Source: JBOGEB01 sp050743125 (GTDB lineage Bacteria; Actinomycetota; Nitriliruptoria; Euzebyales; Egibacteraceae). Taken from it: 55,834 bases of DNA. The DNA is taken from contig JBOGEB010000007.1 in NCBI GenBank assembly GCA_050743125.1, forward strand, positions 1-55,834, given 5' to 3'. The translations under genes were made by a program, and so were the position numbers. The stretch's first letter is position 1. The number at the start of each line of letters is the position of its first letter. The notes beneath the pieces were generated by a model that was not told the DNA's origin, made no database searches, and saw nothing but the letters and a program-made list of their open reading frames with translations. Of this stretch, positions 43,263-53,047 are shown piece after piece.

Positions 43263-43955
43263 ATGCGGCTTGTCGCCAGCGTGAGCACGACCGACGAGGC
43301 CATCAGGTGGGAGGACCTGCACGGCCCGGGTCGGGGCATCGTGTATGCGGCCTTGAGCGAGTACGCGCCTGCCCTCGGCACGCAGATTCATGGTCGGGGA
43401 TGGGGCCGCTGGGGACTCGTGCCGTTTGCGGTCGGCCCACCGGAGTTCCCGCGCGCCCCGCGCCGGAAGGGCGTCTACGCGGTGACGGGAACGGGGACGG
43501 TCGAGTTCGCGAGCCCGTTGCCGGAGGTGCTCGAGGCGGTTGCCCGGTACCTCCAACGGCGCGGAGCGCTCGCCTGGGCGCGCACGAGCTTCACGATCCA
43601 GGCGCTGGACGCGGTTGCGCCGCCCGCGTTCACCGACGGCGTGGCACGGTTCACGACCGCCACGGCGGTGCTCGTCAAGGGCGTCGACGACTACCTGCTG
43701 CCGGCCGCTGCCGGCTACGAGTTCCTGCTCTGCAAGAACCTGGAGAAGAAGGCCGACACGCTCGGGTTGCCCACGGACGTCAGCTGCGAGGTGACGTGGG
43801 CGGGCACCCGAAGGCTGCTCCGCGTCGGGGGCGCGCCCAAGGTCGGCGCGGTGCTCGACCTGCGGGTGACGGCCGCCCCCGAGGTGCTGTCGAGCCTGTG
43901 GTCCTGGGGTGTCGGGCAGCTCAACTCGGCCGGCTTCGGGCTGGTGCGGGCGTGA
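43263..43955 (+). CDS. cas6: Cas6 crRNA-processing endonuclease
   Basis: A 230-aa protein that would cut pre-crRNA within the repeats. It has the ferredoxin-like layout of Cas6 and the C-terminal Gly-rich loop GVGQLNSAGFGLV. It is first in the operon; the cas8 start overlaps its stop by 4 nt (GTGA). Confidence 0.88.
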   Translation: MRLVASVSTTDEAIRWEDLHGPGRGIVYAALSEYAPALGTQIHGRGWGRWGLVPFAVGPPEFPRAPRRKGVYAVTGTGTVEFASPLPEVLEAVARYLQRRGALAWARTSFTIQALDAVAPPAFTDGVARFTTATAVLVKGVDDYLLPAAAGYEFLLCKNLEKKADTLGLPTDVSCEVTWAGTRRLLRVGGAPKVGAVLDLRVTAAPEVLSSLWSWGVGQLNSAGFGLVRA

Positions 43956-45387
43956 CGGGCGTGACCGAGGGGCCGGTGCGGTTGTCGCCGCACCCGCTGC
44001 AGCGGGCGGGCGCGTTCGCGCTCGCGCGCCTCGCCGGGGTGGCCCACCCGTCGGCGACACCGAGGCGCAGCTGGCCGTGACCGTGGCGCTGATGACCGGC
44101 CACGCGGTCGAGGCGGCGCGCGTGAGGTCGGCGAGCAAGGACCCCGACCCCGGCGCGTACTGGTGGAAGATGCTCTACGCGTGCTACCCGAACGCTCCTG
44201 AGACCCACGGCCAACGCCACAAGCCACGCCGGGATGGCGGCGTGAAACCCCTCGAGCAGCGGGTGCGGGAGGGCCGGGCGCTGCCTGACGAGCCGCTCGA
44301 TCCCCTGGTCCCGTGTGTGTTCTGCGCGGCTCCGGCGGTGCGGCACGTGGGCAAGGTGGAGTTCCCCCTGCTCGCGTCCGTCGAGCACCGCAACGTCACC
44401 GCGCCGGGCGTGCCCGGGTTCCCGTTGTGCCGGGGGTGCCTGGCGTCCGGCTGGGCGATCCCCTACGCGTCCCGCCACTACGGGCGGCTGGCCGTGTTCG
44501 ACAGCTCCGACGAGCAGATCGCGGCCGAGTTCGCGGCCGAGGCGGTGGACGCGAACCGGCAGATGATCGAGGTGCAGGCCAAGGAGCCACCGGCGCGGGA
44601 GAAGCGCGGCGCGGAGGAGGTCGCCGTCACCCTGCTGCGCCGACACGGCTCCCGGGCGCGAGCGGGTCCCCGCCCAACCGACTTCGTCTCGCTCGTGCTG
44701 TTCCGCAACGGCAACCAGGAGCCCGAGCTGACGCTGCGCTTCATGAACGGGCGCCGCTGCGACTTCGTGTGCAGCCTCGGCGGCCCGGGGCAGGCGGTCA
44801 GCCAGGGGTGGGAGGCCGCGAGACGGCTGCTCACCGTCGTCGACCGCAATGGCGGGGTAACACGTCACGGGCTGACCGTGCTCGCCCGCGCGCTGTTCCA
44901 CGAGTCCGACGCCAAGCTCCTGCGGCTGTTGACCGCCGCGGCGCGGTGGAGCGTGCGCAGCGGGGCACCTGGGACGCTTGACGACCTCGCCATCCACTAC
45001 CTGAGAAAGGTGTCCACAGTGCAGGACCATGAGATCGCGCGGATCACGGCCGTCGCCGAGCGGGTGGCGGGGCTGCTCGCCACGGAGAGCGCCAAGGGGG
45101 CGTTCCACGAGTTCGCCCAGGCGCAGGGGCCTGCCGATCTGCGCCGCTGGTTCCGCAAGCGGTCGGTCCATTGGCTGCTGTTCGGAGGCCAGGACGAGCC
45201 GCTGCTCAGCCCCGAGGAGTTCCTGACGCTGTTCCCCGAGGGCGGCGGCTGGTGGCAGCGGGACCTGCTGTTCGTCGCGGTCGTTGCCGACCTGCATGCC
45301 CGGGGGTGGAGACCGGACGGCGCAGACCTCGAGGCCCTCGAGGTCACAGACGACGAGCACGCGAGCGAACAGGAGGTGTACGCGTGA
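43952..45387 (+). pseudogene. cas8: Cas8 large subunit (Cst1/CXXC-CXXC type), apparent frameshift
   Basis: The large Cascade subunit that recognises the PAM. Translation from GTG 43952 gives LSPHPLQRAGAFALARLAGVAHP, in the style of Cst1 proteins, then stops at about 44080. The +1 neighbouring frame continues VGDTEAQLAVTVALM to the natural end at 45387. A single missing C in the run 44047-44049 would restore a protein of about 478 aa. Two zinc-finger-like pairs, CVFC and CRGC, match the CXXC-CXXC Cst1 family. The 4-nt overlaps at both ends are intact, so a sequencing or assembly error or a recent mutation is likely. Confidence 0.8.
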
Positions 45388-46418
45388 GCTATCTGGCAGG
45401 CAAGATCGTGATCGAGGTGCGCGCTGGCGCGCCCAACAACGGCAAGGGCGACGGCATCCTCGCGCCGGTGAAGCAGACACGGGTCGGCCGTGACACGTTC
45501 CCCTACGTCTCCGCGCAGTCGTGGCGGCGGTGGCTGCGGGACACGCTCGCTCTGACAGCGGCCGCCTCGCCGGTCACGAGGTCCGGCAGCGGGCAGAAGC
45601 AGGTGGCCTACACCGCGGGCGAGCCGCACCGGTATCTGGACGACGACCTGTTCGGGTTCATGCGGGCGGTCAAGGATCAGGAGACCCAGCGTGACACGGT
45701 GATCGCGACCGGCACGCTGATGGCGGTGGCGTCGACTCGACCGACCGAGGACTTCGGCACGATGTCCCGAGGCATGGCGGCCGACGAGCGGCCGGTCCTG
45801 CACGGGCACGAGTTCTACACCGCCGACCTGGCCGCGGACCTGCTGATCGACGCGCCGAGCGTCGGCACGTTCTCACTCGGCGGCAACGGCGTCCGCACGA
45901 ACCTGCTGGGTGCGCAGGCGGACGAGGCGCGCGCGCTCGGCGCGGCCGACGTGGAGTTCCGCGGCGTGCCCGCGGTCCGCCTGCCGGTCGAGGAGCGGCG
46001 GGAGCGCCTCGCGGCCCTGCTGGAGGCGCTCGCCGCGCTGCGCGGCGGCGCGAAGCACGCGGCGCATTACGGCGACCGCACGCCCGCGTGGCTCCTGCTC
46101 GTGCCGATGAAGGGTGGCATCAGCCCGTTCGGCCGGGTCGTGTCCGCCGAGCGGTCGAGCACCCGCATCGACATCGACGTGCTCCGCGCCGAGCTGGACG
46201 CCTGGGCCGACGAGGTCGACGGACCCGCGCTGATCGGCTGGGCGCCCGGTTACCTGCCCGACCAGCGGACAGAGGCCACCCAGCGCCTCGCCGGCCTGCT
46301 CGGCGACGGGCGCGTGGTGATCGGGCATCCCCGCCAGGTGCTCCGTGACGCTGCCGACCAGCTGCGCAAAGGCGCGCTCGACCGGTGGCTCGGCGACCCG
46401 CTGCCGGCGCTGCCGTGA
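45384..46418 (+). CDS. cas7: Cas7 backbone subunit (Cst2/DevR family)
   Basis: A 344-aa RAMP protein that binds the crRNA spacer along the Cascade filament. Characteristic are the start SYLAGKIVIEVRAGAPNNGKGDG (residues about 2-24), the Arg-rich SAQSWRRWLRDTL and the SVGTFSLGGNG region. GTG 45384 overlaps the cas8 stop by 4 nt and has AGGAGG at 45371. Confidence 0.9.
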   Translation: MSYLAGKIVIEVRAGAPNNGKGDGILAPVKQTRVGRDTFPYVSAQSWRRWLRDTLALTAAASPVTRSGSGQKQVAYTAGEPHRYLDDDLFGFMRAVKDQETQRDTVIATGTLMAVASTRPTEDFGTMSRGMAADERPVLHGHEFYTADLAADLLIDAPSVGTFSLGGNGVRTNLLGAQADEARALGAADVEFRGVPAVRLPVEERRERLAALLEALAALRGGAKHAAHYGDRTPAWLLLVPMKGGISPFGRVVSAERSSTRIDIDVLRAELDAWADEVDGPALIGWAPGYLPDQRTEATQRLAGLLGDGRVVIGHPRQVLRDAADQLRKGALDRWLGDPLPALP

Positions 46419-47110
46419 CCGTCGCCGACCAAGCTCCCGGCCCGGAGCCGCTCGCGCTGCGGTGGCGGGTGGACGCGCCGGTCGCGTCGTTCCGCAACCC
46501 GCTGTTCGCGGGCGTGCAGGTCGGGCTGCCGGTGGTGCCCCCCTCGACGGTTCGAGGGCTGTTGGCCGCCGCGGTCGGCGGCTGGGCGCGGCTCGGGAGC
46601 CCGATGGTCGGCATCGCGTTCACCGCGGCCGGGCGGGGCACCGATCTGGAGACGTTCCACCCGCTGCTCGCCAGCGGAAGGCGGCCGGCCCCCGGTAAGA
46701 CCGGGGGCCCAAAACCCGTCGATCGCGAGTTCCTCGTCGGCGCGCAGCTAACCATCTGGATCGTCGCGGACGATCCGGACCGGTGGGCGGCGGCGCTCCG
46801 GCGTCCGGTGTGGCCGCTGCGGCTGGGGCGCTCGCAGGACCTGGTTCACCCGTCCCGCCCAGAGCTCGTGCGGCTGTCGAGGGATCGGGACGCGGTCCAG
46901 GGCGGTGCGCTCGTGCCGTCAGGCGCGTCAGGGGTGAGCGGCAGGCTGTACCGGTTGCCGGTGGCGGTGTCGGTGGACCGCCGCCTGGCCCGGTGGGGCG
47001 ACTTCGTCTGGGACGGTGAGCCTGACGGGCGCGCGACCCCCACGCTCGACGGCGCGTACGCCGACCCGGACGGGAGCCTCGTCTGCCCGATCGCCCTGGA
47101 CGCCCCATGA
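46415..47110 (+). CDS. cas5: Cas5 subunit
   Basis: A 231-aa RAMP protein that caps the 5' handle of the crRNA. The N-terminal FRNPLFAGVQVGLPVVPPSTVRGLL region (residues about 23-47) is typical of Cas5 (substrate-binding RAMP start). GTG 46415 overlaps the cas7 stop by 4 nt, and the gene overlaps cas3 by 4 nt at its end. Confidence 0.88.
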   Translation: MTVADQAPGPEPLALRWRVDAPVASFRNPLFAGVQVGLPVVPPSTVRGLLAAAVGGWARLGSPMVGIAFTAAGRGTDLETFHPLLASGRRPAPGKTGGPKPVDREFLVGAQLTIWIVADDPDRWAAALRRPVWPLRLGRSQDLVHPSRPELVRLSRDRDAVQGGALVPSGASGVSGRLYRLPVAVSVDRRLARWGDFVWDGEPDGRATPTLDGAYADPDGSLVCPIALDAP

Positions 47111-49473
47111 CAGGGGACCAGCTCGAGCGGCTGTGGGCGAAAAGTCCCAAGCGCGGTGAGCCAGAGGGGGAGCGCCTGACAACGCACCTGGCGAAGGCCG
47201 AGGCGGCCAGCCGGGTCGTCGAGCGGCGGATCGGGCCGCTCGCTGTCGTGCGCGATCCCCGCCGCTTCTGGCGTTGGGCGCGCCTCGCCGCGCTGCTCCA
47301 CGACGCCGGCAAGGCCGCTGGCGGCTTCCAGGTGATGGTGCGCAACCCAGCCTTCGCTGACGACGGCGCGCTCGGCTCGACGTGGGGTCAGCGCCACGAG
47401 GTCCTGTCGCTCGGCTTCGTCGCGCTGGTGTGCGCGGGGCTCGACCAGGACGATCTGCTGTGGATCGCCACCGGCGTCGTGACCCACCACCGGCCGCTGT
47501 TCGGTGAGCCGTTGGGCGACGGGCGGCACGACATCGACGCCTGCTACGGCACCGACACGGCCGCGAGCTGTCGAAACGCATTCAGCCGGCAGGTCACGCT
47601 GGCGCACCATGACGCGTTGGTGCGCTGGCTCGCCGAGAAGATGGGACGGGCGGTCCCGGCCGCTCCCGCCGAGCCGCTGCATGCCCGCACCGCCCGCCTG
47701 CTCGGCGCCGTCCTTGGCCGTTGGCGCATGGTCCCACCGGCCGACGGGCTCACCGCGGTGCTGCTCCAGGGTGCGGTGACGATGGCCGACCACCTGTCGT
47801 CCGCGCACTCGTGGCTCGACCCCGAGATGCCGCTGCCACCCGGCTACCTGAGGCGGCGCAAGCACCGGTCCCCGGGGTTCCAGGCGCGCGCGCATCAGGA
47901 GCAGGCGGCGCAGGCCAGCGGGCACGTGGTCGTTGTCGCCCCCACGGGCTCGGGCAAGACCGAGGCCGCGCTCGCCTGGGCGGGAGAGCAGGCCGACCGC
48001 CTTCCAGGGCAGCCCCGCGTCTTCTACGTCCTGCCCTACCTCGCGTCCATCGACGCGATGCACGCGAGGTTGCGGGAGGACCTCGCCACCGAGGCCGTCG
48101 GGCTGTCCCACAGCAAGGCCGCGCAATCGATCCTGGCCGCCTCGCTCGGCGCTGAGGACGCCGCCCGCAAGGCGCGCGCCCGCCGCGCCGCGACCCGGCT
48201 GTTCCGTGAGCGGATCAGGGTCGGCACGCCCTACCAGCTGCTCCGCGGCGCGCTGGTCGGCCCCGCCCACTCCTCGGTCCTGCTCGACACCGTCAACTCG
48301 GTGTTCGTCTTCGACGAGCTGCACGCCTACGAGGCTCTGCGCTTCGGCTGGATCCTCGCGATGATGCGGCTGTGGGAGCAGCTGGGCGGACGCATCGCGA
48401 TCACGTCCGCCACGTTTCCGGCCCCGATCCGTGCGCTCGTGGAGGAGACGCTCGAGGCGCCGGTCACGCTCGTCCGCGCCGACTCGCGGTACGCCGACGA
48501 GCTGCGCCGCCACCGCGTCCACGTCCACGAGCGGAGCCTGGACGATTTTGAGCCGCTGACGGCCGCCCGTGACGCAGTCCATGCGGGCCTGGCCGTGCTC
48601 GTGATCGCCAACACCGTCCACCGGGCCCAGGAGATCTACGGGCTGCTCGCGCTCGCCGCCCGGCAGCGTCACGGCGACGAGGACCCCGCTGCCGCCATGC
48701 TGCTGCACTCACGGTTCCGCACCCGCGACCGCAAACGCAAAGAGGAGCTGCTGGCCGCCCGCTACGGCACCCGTGCCGCCGGCGAGCCACGGCCTGGCGG
48801 CCTGCTCGTCGCCACCCAGGTCGTCGAGGTGTCGCTGGACGTGGACTTCGACGTCCTGCTCACCGACGCCGCCCCCCTCGACGCGCTGCTCCAGCGGTTC
48901 GGGCGCGTCAACCGGCTGGGTCACCGACCCCCGGCCGACGTCCACGTGCATGCCGGCGCAGCCGACGGCGACGAGGAGCTGATCGACGGCATCTATCCGC
49001 CTGAGGCGGTCGCCCTGGCGGCCGAGATCCTGCGCCGTCGTCACGGCCAGGTGGTGGCTGAGGCCGCGGTTGAGGACTGGCTGACCGAGGTGTACTCCAG
49101 CCCCTGGGGACGCGAGTGGGCCGGGGAGGTCCGGGCTCACCGGGACGAGTTCGGCAGGAGCTTCCTGACCTACGAGCGGCCCTTCCAGGACCGCGCGCAT
49201 CTCGCCGACCAGTTCGACGAGCTGTTCGACGGCTTCGAGGTGCTGCTCCGCGGCGACGTCGATCGCTATCACAGGGAAGCGGATCTCGATCCGCTCCACG
49301 CCGCGTCGCTGCTGATCCCGATGTCGCAACGGTGGGTCTTGCGCTACGCCGTTCCAGAGAAGATCGCGGGCAGCCGTGTGCTCGTAATCGACGCTGGCTA
49401 CGACGACGAGTACGGCCTCGACACGCGCTCGATCGCCCGCCCGTCGTCCCCAACGGTCGATACCGTCTTTTGA
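47107..49473 (+). CDS. cas3: Cas3 HD nuclease-helicase
   Basis: A 788-aa effector that unwinds and degrades target DNA. The HD domain has LLHDAGKA at about residue 62, with GVVTHHRP further on. The SF2 helicase has Walker A PTGSGKT near 278, the DELH box near 403, SATFP motif III and RFGRVNR motif VI near 598. Both activities therefore appear complete in one polypeptide. Confidence 0.93.
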   Translation: MTGDQLERLWAKSPKRGEPEGERLTTHLAKAEAASRVVERRIGPLAVVRDPRRFWRWARLAALLHDAGKAAGGFQVMVRNPAFADDGALGSTWGQRHEVLSLGFVALVCAGLDQDDLLWIATGVVTHHRPLFGEPLGDGRHDIDACYGTDTAASCRNAFSRQVTLAHHDALVRWLAEKMGRAVPAAPAEPLHARTARLLGAVLGRWRMVPPADGLTAVLLQGAVTMADHLSSAHSWLDPEMPLPPGYLRRRKHRSPGFQARAHQEQAAQASGHVVVVAPTGSGKTEAALAWAGEQADRLPGQPRVFYVLPYLASIDAMHARLREDLATEAVGLSHSKAAQSILAASLGAEDAARKARARRAATRLFRERIRVGTPYQLLRGALVGPAHSSVLLDTVNSVFVFDELHAYEALRFGWILAMMRLWEQLGGRIAITSATFPAPIRALVEETLEAPVTLVRADSRYADELRRHRVHVHERSLDDFEPLTAARDAVHAGLAVLVIANTVHRAQEIYGLLALAARQRHGDEDPAAAMLLHSRFRTRDRKRKEELLAARYGTRAAGEPRPGGLLVATQVVEVSLDVDFDVLLTDAAPLDALLQRFGRVNRLGHRPPADVHVHAGAADGDEELIDGIYPPEAVALAAEILRRRHGQVVAEAAVEDWLTEVYSSPWGREWAGEVRAHRDEFGRSFLTYERPFQDRAHLADQFDELFDGFEVLLRGDVDRYHREADLDPLHAASLLIPMSQRWVLRYAVPEKIAGSRVLVIDAGYDDEYGLDTRSIARPSSPTVDTVF

Positions 49474-49483
49474 GGAGCGGCCC

Positions 49484-49987
49484 ATGTTGAGCGTTGCGGA
49501 CGTCGGCGGGGTGCACGTCAAGTATCTGCACCACTGTCCGCGCCAGCTCTGGCTGTACGCGCGGGGGTTTCGTCCCGAGGGCGGCAGCGATCTTGTGTCG
49601 TTCGGGATCGCGGTCGACGCCACGACGTTCCAGCGGAAGCACTCGCTCGACCTGGGCGCCGCGCGTCCCGACTGGGTGGACGCGCAGGGGTGGGTTCACG
49701 AGCGCAAGTCGTCCCGCCAGGAGCAGCCCGGCCACCGGGAGCAGGTCCGCCTGTATTGCCTGCTGTTGAAGGAGGCAGGCACGGACGTGCAAGGCGGGAT
49801 CCTGCACTATCCCCTCACCCGGCGCACCATCCGGGTGCCCTTCGACGAGTCGGCCGAAGCGGAGGCCGCCGCCGACCGCGTCAGGGTCGTCGAAGTCGTC
49901 AGCCGCGACACCGCTCCTGAACGGATCGAACGGCGGGGATGCAAGGGCTGCGCGTACGTCCCGTACTGCTGGGGGACGGATACATGA
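49484..49987 (+). CDS. cas4: Cas4 spacer-acquisition nuclease
   Basis: A 167-aa RecB-like protein that trims prespacers and checks the PAM. Cys18 (HHCPRQLW) and the C-terminal CKGCAYVPYC supply the four Fe-S ligands. VHERKSS carries the E-x-K active-site pair. The stop overlaps the cas1 start (ATGA). Confidence 0.92.
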   Translation: MLSVADVGGVHVKYLHHCPRQLWLYARGFRPEGGSDLVSFGIAVDATTFQRKHSLDLGAARPDWVDAQGWVHERKSSRQEQPGHREQVRLYCLLLKEAGTDVQGGILHYPLTRRTIRVPFDESAEAEAAADRVRVVEVVSRDTAPERIERRGCKGCAYVPYCWGTDT

Positions 49988-50964
49988 GCATTCGCGAACG
50001 CACCTATTGGCTGTCAGGGGCAGCCCGCCTGCGCCGCAAGGACGACAGCCTCGTGTTCGAGCTCGCCGACGGGAACCGTGTCCCCGTACCGGTCACGGAC
50101 ATCGCCGATATCATCACCACCGCACCGGTGGACATCAACACCGCCACCATGGCGTTGCTCCGCCAGCATGAGATCGCGGTCCATGTGCTCGATCACTACG
50201 GCAACTATGCGGGCATGGTCGCCCCGGCGTCGGATCACTGCTCTGGTGAGATCGTCCGCAGACAGGTGCTCGCGGCCGAGGATCCCAAACGTCGTAACGA
50301 GATCGCCCGAGCCTTCGTCGTCGCCACGGCGTTCAACGTCCGTTGGGTTCTCGGCCGGGAGCAGCTCGATTCCTCCTACAATCGTTTTGTCGATGCGGTC
50401 CAGCGCACCGAATCGACCGCTGAGCTGATGGCCGCGGAGGGCAACTTTCGGCGCACGTGCTGGGCATTTCTCGACACCAAGCTGCCCGACTGGCTCTGCT
50501 TGCACGGTCGCAGCCGCAGACCGCCGGCGAACCCGGCGAACGCGTTCGTGAGCTTCGTCAACTCCCTGATCTATTCCCGGGCGTTGACGGCGATCCGGCT
50601 GACCCCGCTGCATCCGGGCATCGGGTTCTTGCACACGACGATGGCCCGCCGCCGCTTCACCTTGGCGCTCGACCTGGCCGAGCACTTCAAGCCGATCTTC
50701 GCGGAGCGGCTGCTGTTGCGCGCTGCGCACCAGCGTTCGCTGACGCTGGCGGATTTCGACTGCGAAGCGAACGCCTCGCTGCTCTCGGAAGCCGGCCGGA
50801 AGAAGGTGCTCGCCATGGTCAGGGACGAGCTCGACTCGACGGTCTACCACCGCGGCCTGAAACGGAAAGTCCGCTACGAGGAGCTGTTCCACCTCGAGGC
50901 GCTCAAGCTGGTGCGTACCTTCCTCGAGGACCAGCCGTTCAAGCCGTTCAAGGTGTGGTGGTGA
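49984..50964 (+). CDS. cas1: Cas1 integrase
   Basis: A 326-aa protein that inserts new spacers with Cas2. Recognisable are ADIITTAPVDINTATMALL in the N-terminal beta-domain, and LHPGIGFLHTTMARRRFTLALDLAEHFKP with the active-site region of type I Cas1. ATG 49984 overlaps the cas4 stop. Confidence 0.95.
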   Translation: MSIRERTYWLSGAARLRRKDDSLVFELADGNRVPVPVTDIADIITTAPVDINTATMALLRQHEIAVHVLDHYGNYAGMVAPASDHCSGEIVRRQVLAAEDPKRRNEIARAFVVATAFNVRWVLGREQLDSSYNRFVDAVQRTESTAELMAAEGNFRRTCWAFLDTKLPDWLCLHGRSRRPPANPANAFVSFVNSLIYSRALTAIRLTPLHPGIGFLHTTMARRRFTLALDLAEHFKPIFAERLLLRAAHQRSLTLADFDCEANASLLSEAGRKKVLAMVRDELDSTVYHRGLKRKVRYEELFHLEALKLVRTFLEDQPFKPFKVWW

Positions 50965-50967
50965 CCC

Positions 50968-51231
50968 GTGTACGCCGTGCTGGTCTACGACGCTGGGGAC
51001 GCCCGCAACCAAGACGCCCTCAAGGTGTGCCGCCGCTACCTCCACTGGGTGCAGAACAGCGTCTTCGAGGGCCCCCTTTCGCCGGCCCAGCTCAAGCTCC
51101 TCCACGCCGACCTGGCGCGGGTGCTCGACCAAACGGCCGACAGCGTGATCGTCTACCTCCTCGCCGACGGCACCTCCCACACCCGCGAGGTCTGGGGAAT
51201 CGAGAAGGGTAATACCGACAATCTACTCTAA
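50968..51231 (+). CDS. cas2: Cas2
   Basis: An 87-aa protein that bridges Cas1 dimers. YAVLVYDAGDARNQDALKVC has the conserved Asp after the first strand, and WVQNSVFEGPL is the typical second motif. GTG 50968 lies 3 bp after the cas1 stop. Confidence 0.93.
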   Translation: MYAVLVYDAGDARNQDALKVCRRYLHWVQNSVFEGPLSPAQLKLLHADLARVLDQTADSVIVYLLADGTSHTREVWGIEKGNTDNLL

Positions 51232-51326
51232 ACGGACCCAACCCCCATGCACTACCGCCGAGTCACTGCAAAACCGCCCCCCAAACACCCCACCTTGCAC
51301 CCCCTGACCAGCGCCTTTACCATCGG
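51232..51326 (+). promoter_or_regulatory. CRISPR leader
   Basis: A 95-bp non-coding, C-rich segment between cas2 and the first repeat. By position and array orientation this is the leader where new spacers enter and where the array promoter should lie. No clear promoter motif seen. Confidence 0.6.
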
Positions 51327-52057
51327 GTTGCTCATCACCCCGTAGAGGGATTGAAACACTGGTCAGGCGACCTCTACGGCACTGCCGTCGCGGTGTTGCT
51401 CATCACCCCGTAGAGGGATTGAAACTCCAGGAAACGGCCTGCTGATCTATCCTGACGCTTAGTTGCTCATCACCCCGTAGAGGGATTGAAACGGATATCG
51501 GCGGCCTCGGCGGCGGTCTTGNNNNNNNNNNNNNNNNNNNNNNNNNNNNNNNNNNNNNNNNNNNNNNNNNNNNNNNNNNNNNNNNNNNNNNNNNNNNNNN
51601 NNNNNNNNNNNNNNNNNNNNNGTTGCTCATCACCCCGTAGAGGGATTGAAACTCCAGGAAACGGCCTGCTGATCTATCCTGACGCTTAGTTGCTCATCAC
51701 CCCGTAGAGGGATTGAAACGGATATCGGCGGCCTCGGCGGCGGTCTTGGCGCGGGTTGCTCATCACCCCGTAGAGGGATTGAAACCGCTCATCGCCTCGT
51801 CGACCTGCACGGGCACGTTCGAGTTGCTCATCACCCCGTAGAGGGATTGAAACCAGGTCGTCGTCACGGGCCTCGGGGGACACCGTCACGAGTTGCTCAT
51901 CACCCCGTAGAGGGATTGAAACAGGAACGTGTGGTAATACGCGAACTGCCCCGCAGGGGGTTGCTCATCACCCCGTAGAGGGATTGAAACAGAAGAACGT
52001 GGGCGATTCGAAGAACAACGGGCGCGGTTGCTCATCACCCCGTAGAGGGATTGAAAC
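51327..52057 (+). CRISPR. CRISPR array with 31-bp repeats
   Basis: Ten copies of a 31-bp repeat (starts GTTGCTCATCACCCC, ends GGGATTGAAAC) begin at 51327, 51395, 51462, 51622, 51689, 51755, 51823, 51892, 51960 and 52027. Spacers are 35-38 bp. The ATTGAAAC end sets the orientation, plus strand, leader on the cas2 side. The repeats and spacers on either side of the N-gap are the same (spacers 2 and 3 recur), so the true array is probably eight repeats and seven spacers. Confidence 0.97.
51522..51621. other. 100-base assembly gap (N)
   Basis: Exactly 100 N. The 127 bp before it (51395-51521) are identical to the 127 bp after it (51622-51748). Collapsing the duplicate would close the array without missing sequence. 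Confidence 0.95.
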
Positions 52058-52063
52058 CTGATG

Positions 52064-52081
52064 GGCGGACGGTAGTCCGCC
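52064..52081 (+). terminator. Short hairpin after the CRISPR array
   Basis: GGCGGAC (52064-52070) and GTCCGCC (52075-52081) with a GGTA loop, 7 bp after the last repeat. Possible array terminator; no U-tract. Confidence 0.45.
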
Positions 52082-52294
52082 GGTTCGCCGGGCGGTTCGC
52101 CAACAGCGATCCTTGATCGGGCGGACCGCCGACGGTTTCGGACTCCTACCGGGTTGGCCGGGCCAGGCGGCACTTGATACAGGGGGTCCGCTACGCGGCG
52201 GCGGCTGATCGGGGGCTCACGAACGACCATGAGGGTCTCTGGTACGCCGGTCGGTTCACAGCCGAGTGACGCCTGGCGGCGTCCTCGAGGTTCA

Positions 52295-52328
52295 GAATTC
52301 CTCAGAAAGCATGACTAATTGGGGTAAA
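52295..52328 (+). repeat. Right direct repeat flanking the CRISPR-Cas locus
   Basis: GAATTCCTCAGAAAGC then ATGACTAATTGGGGTAA, near-identical to 42835-42867. Confidence 0.65.
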
Positions 52329-52929
52329 TTAGAGCATCCAAGCGTCAAACGCGCGCGCCCCGGAACTATCGAAGCTCAGGCCCAGCCCGGGGTTGCCACG
52401 TCACGGATGGTAATCGTGAGATCCGTTGCCGTCACTGGCAATGAGCTGTCAATGCTGCGGGCCTCGCCGGGGTTAGGGCCTCACAGCATGGTGGTCACGG
52501 CACCTGCGGGCCGTCGATAAAGACCAGAATTTGGACCCCAGAGCCCGTCCCGCCACATGAGCAGTCGGCTTCCCGGCGCAACCCGACACGCCGCATGGAC
52601 GACCGTGTCAACTTCCGGTGTCGAACGACCCGTTAGGTCCATAGGCGTCCAACGACACCCTTGATCCTTCGCCGGAGTCACGTCTTTAGCGGATATGCAC
52701 TTTCGGTCAGATGTACACTTGTCGGCCATCTGTTGTGTTGGAAGTGCGCATTGTCCCCTCACGGGGCGCATGGCGTCAGCCGAGCGCCACACTGGCTAAA
52801 GGGTATAAGCGGTGTTCTACTAGGTTCGTAGATTGTGCTCTGTTCTGTTTCTATTGCTCGACACGAGGAGGGAACCTGTCCGAACTTTCGGTCTTTTTCT
52901 CCGCACACTTTGGCCTTGCCTCTGCCACT

Positions 52930-52956
52930 AATTTAGGGTAGGGTAACTTAACCTAC
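52930..52956 (+). promoter_or_regulatory. Iron-box-like sequence (DtxR/IdeR type)
   Basis: The sequence TTTAGGGTAGGGTAACTTAA followed by CCTACTT resembles the DtxR/IdeR consensus TTAGGTTAGGCTAACCTAA with several mismatches. It lies about 65 bp before the first start of the membrane protein operon. Metal-dependent control is suggested, not shown. Confidence 0.4.
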
Positions 52957-53047
52957 TTGAGGCTGGGTTACCTTTATAAACTGTGCGACGGTTCTCGGGT
53001 CGCACGAGTGCGGGCGCGGGATGCGTCTGGCGGTGGAGATCAGTCAA

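Larger units (their letters stand above)
52058..53020. other. Intergenic region after the CRISPR array
   Basis: About 960 bp with no gene I can support. It contains a small hairpin just after the last repeat, the right direct repeat (52295-52328) and the promoter region of the membrane protein operon with an iron-box-like sequence. A minus-strand frame at 52481-52792 has no recognisable content. Confidence 0.5.

Noticed and set aside
52481..52792. A 103-codon minus-strand ORF after the CRISPR array
   Set aside because: No RBS, no recognisable domain, and the frame is not supported by composition.
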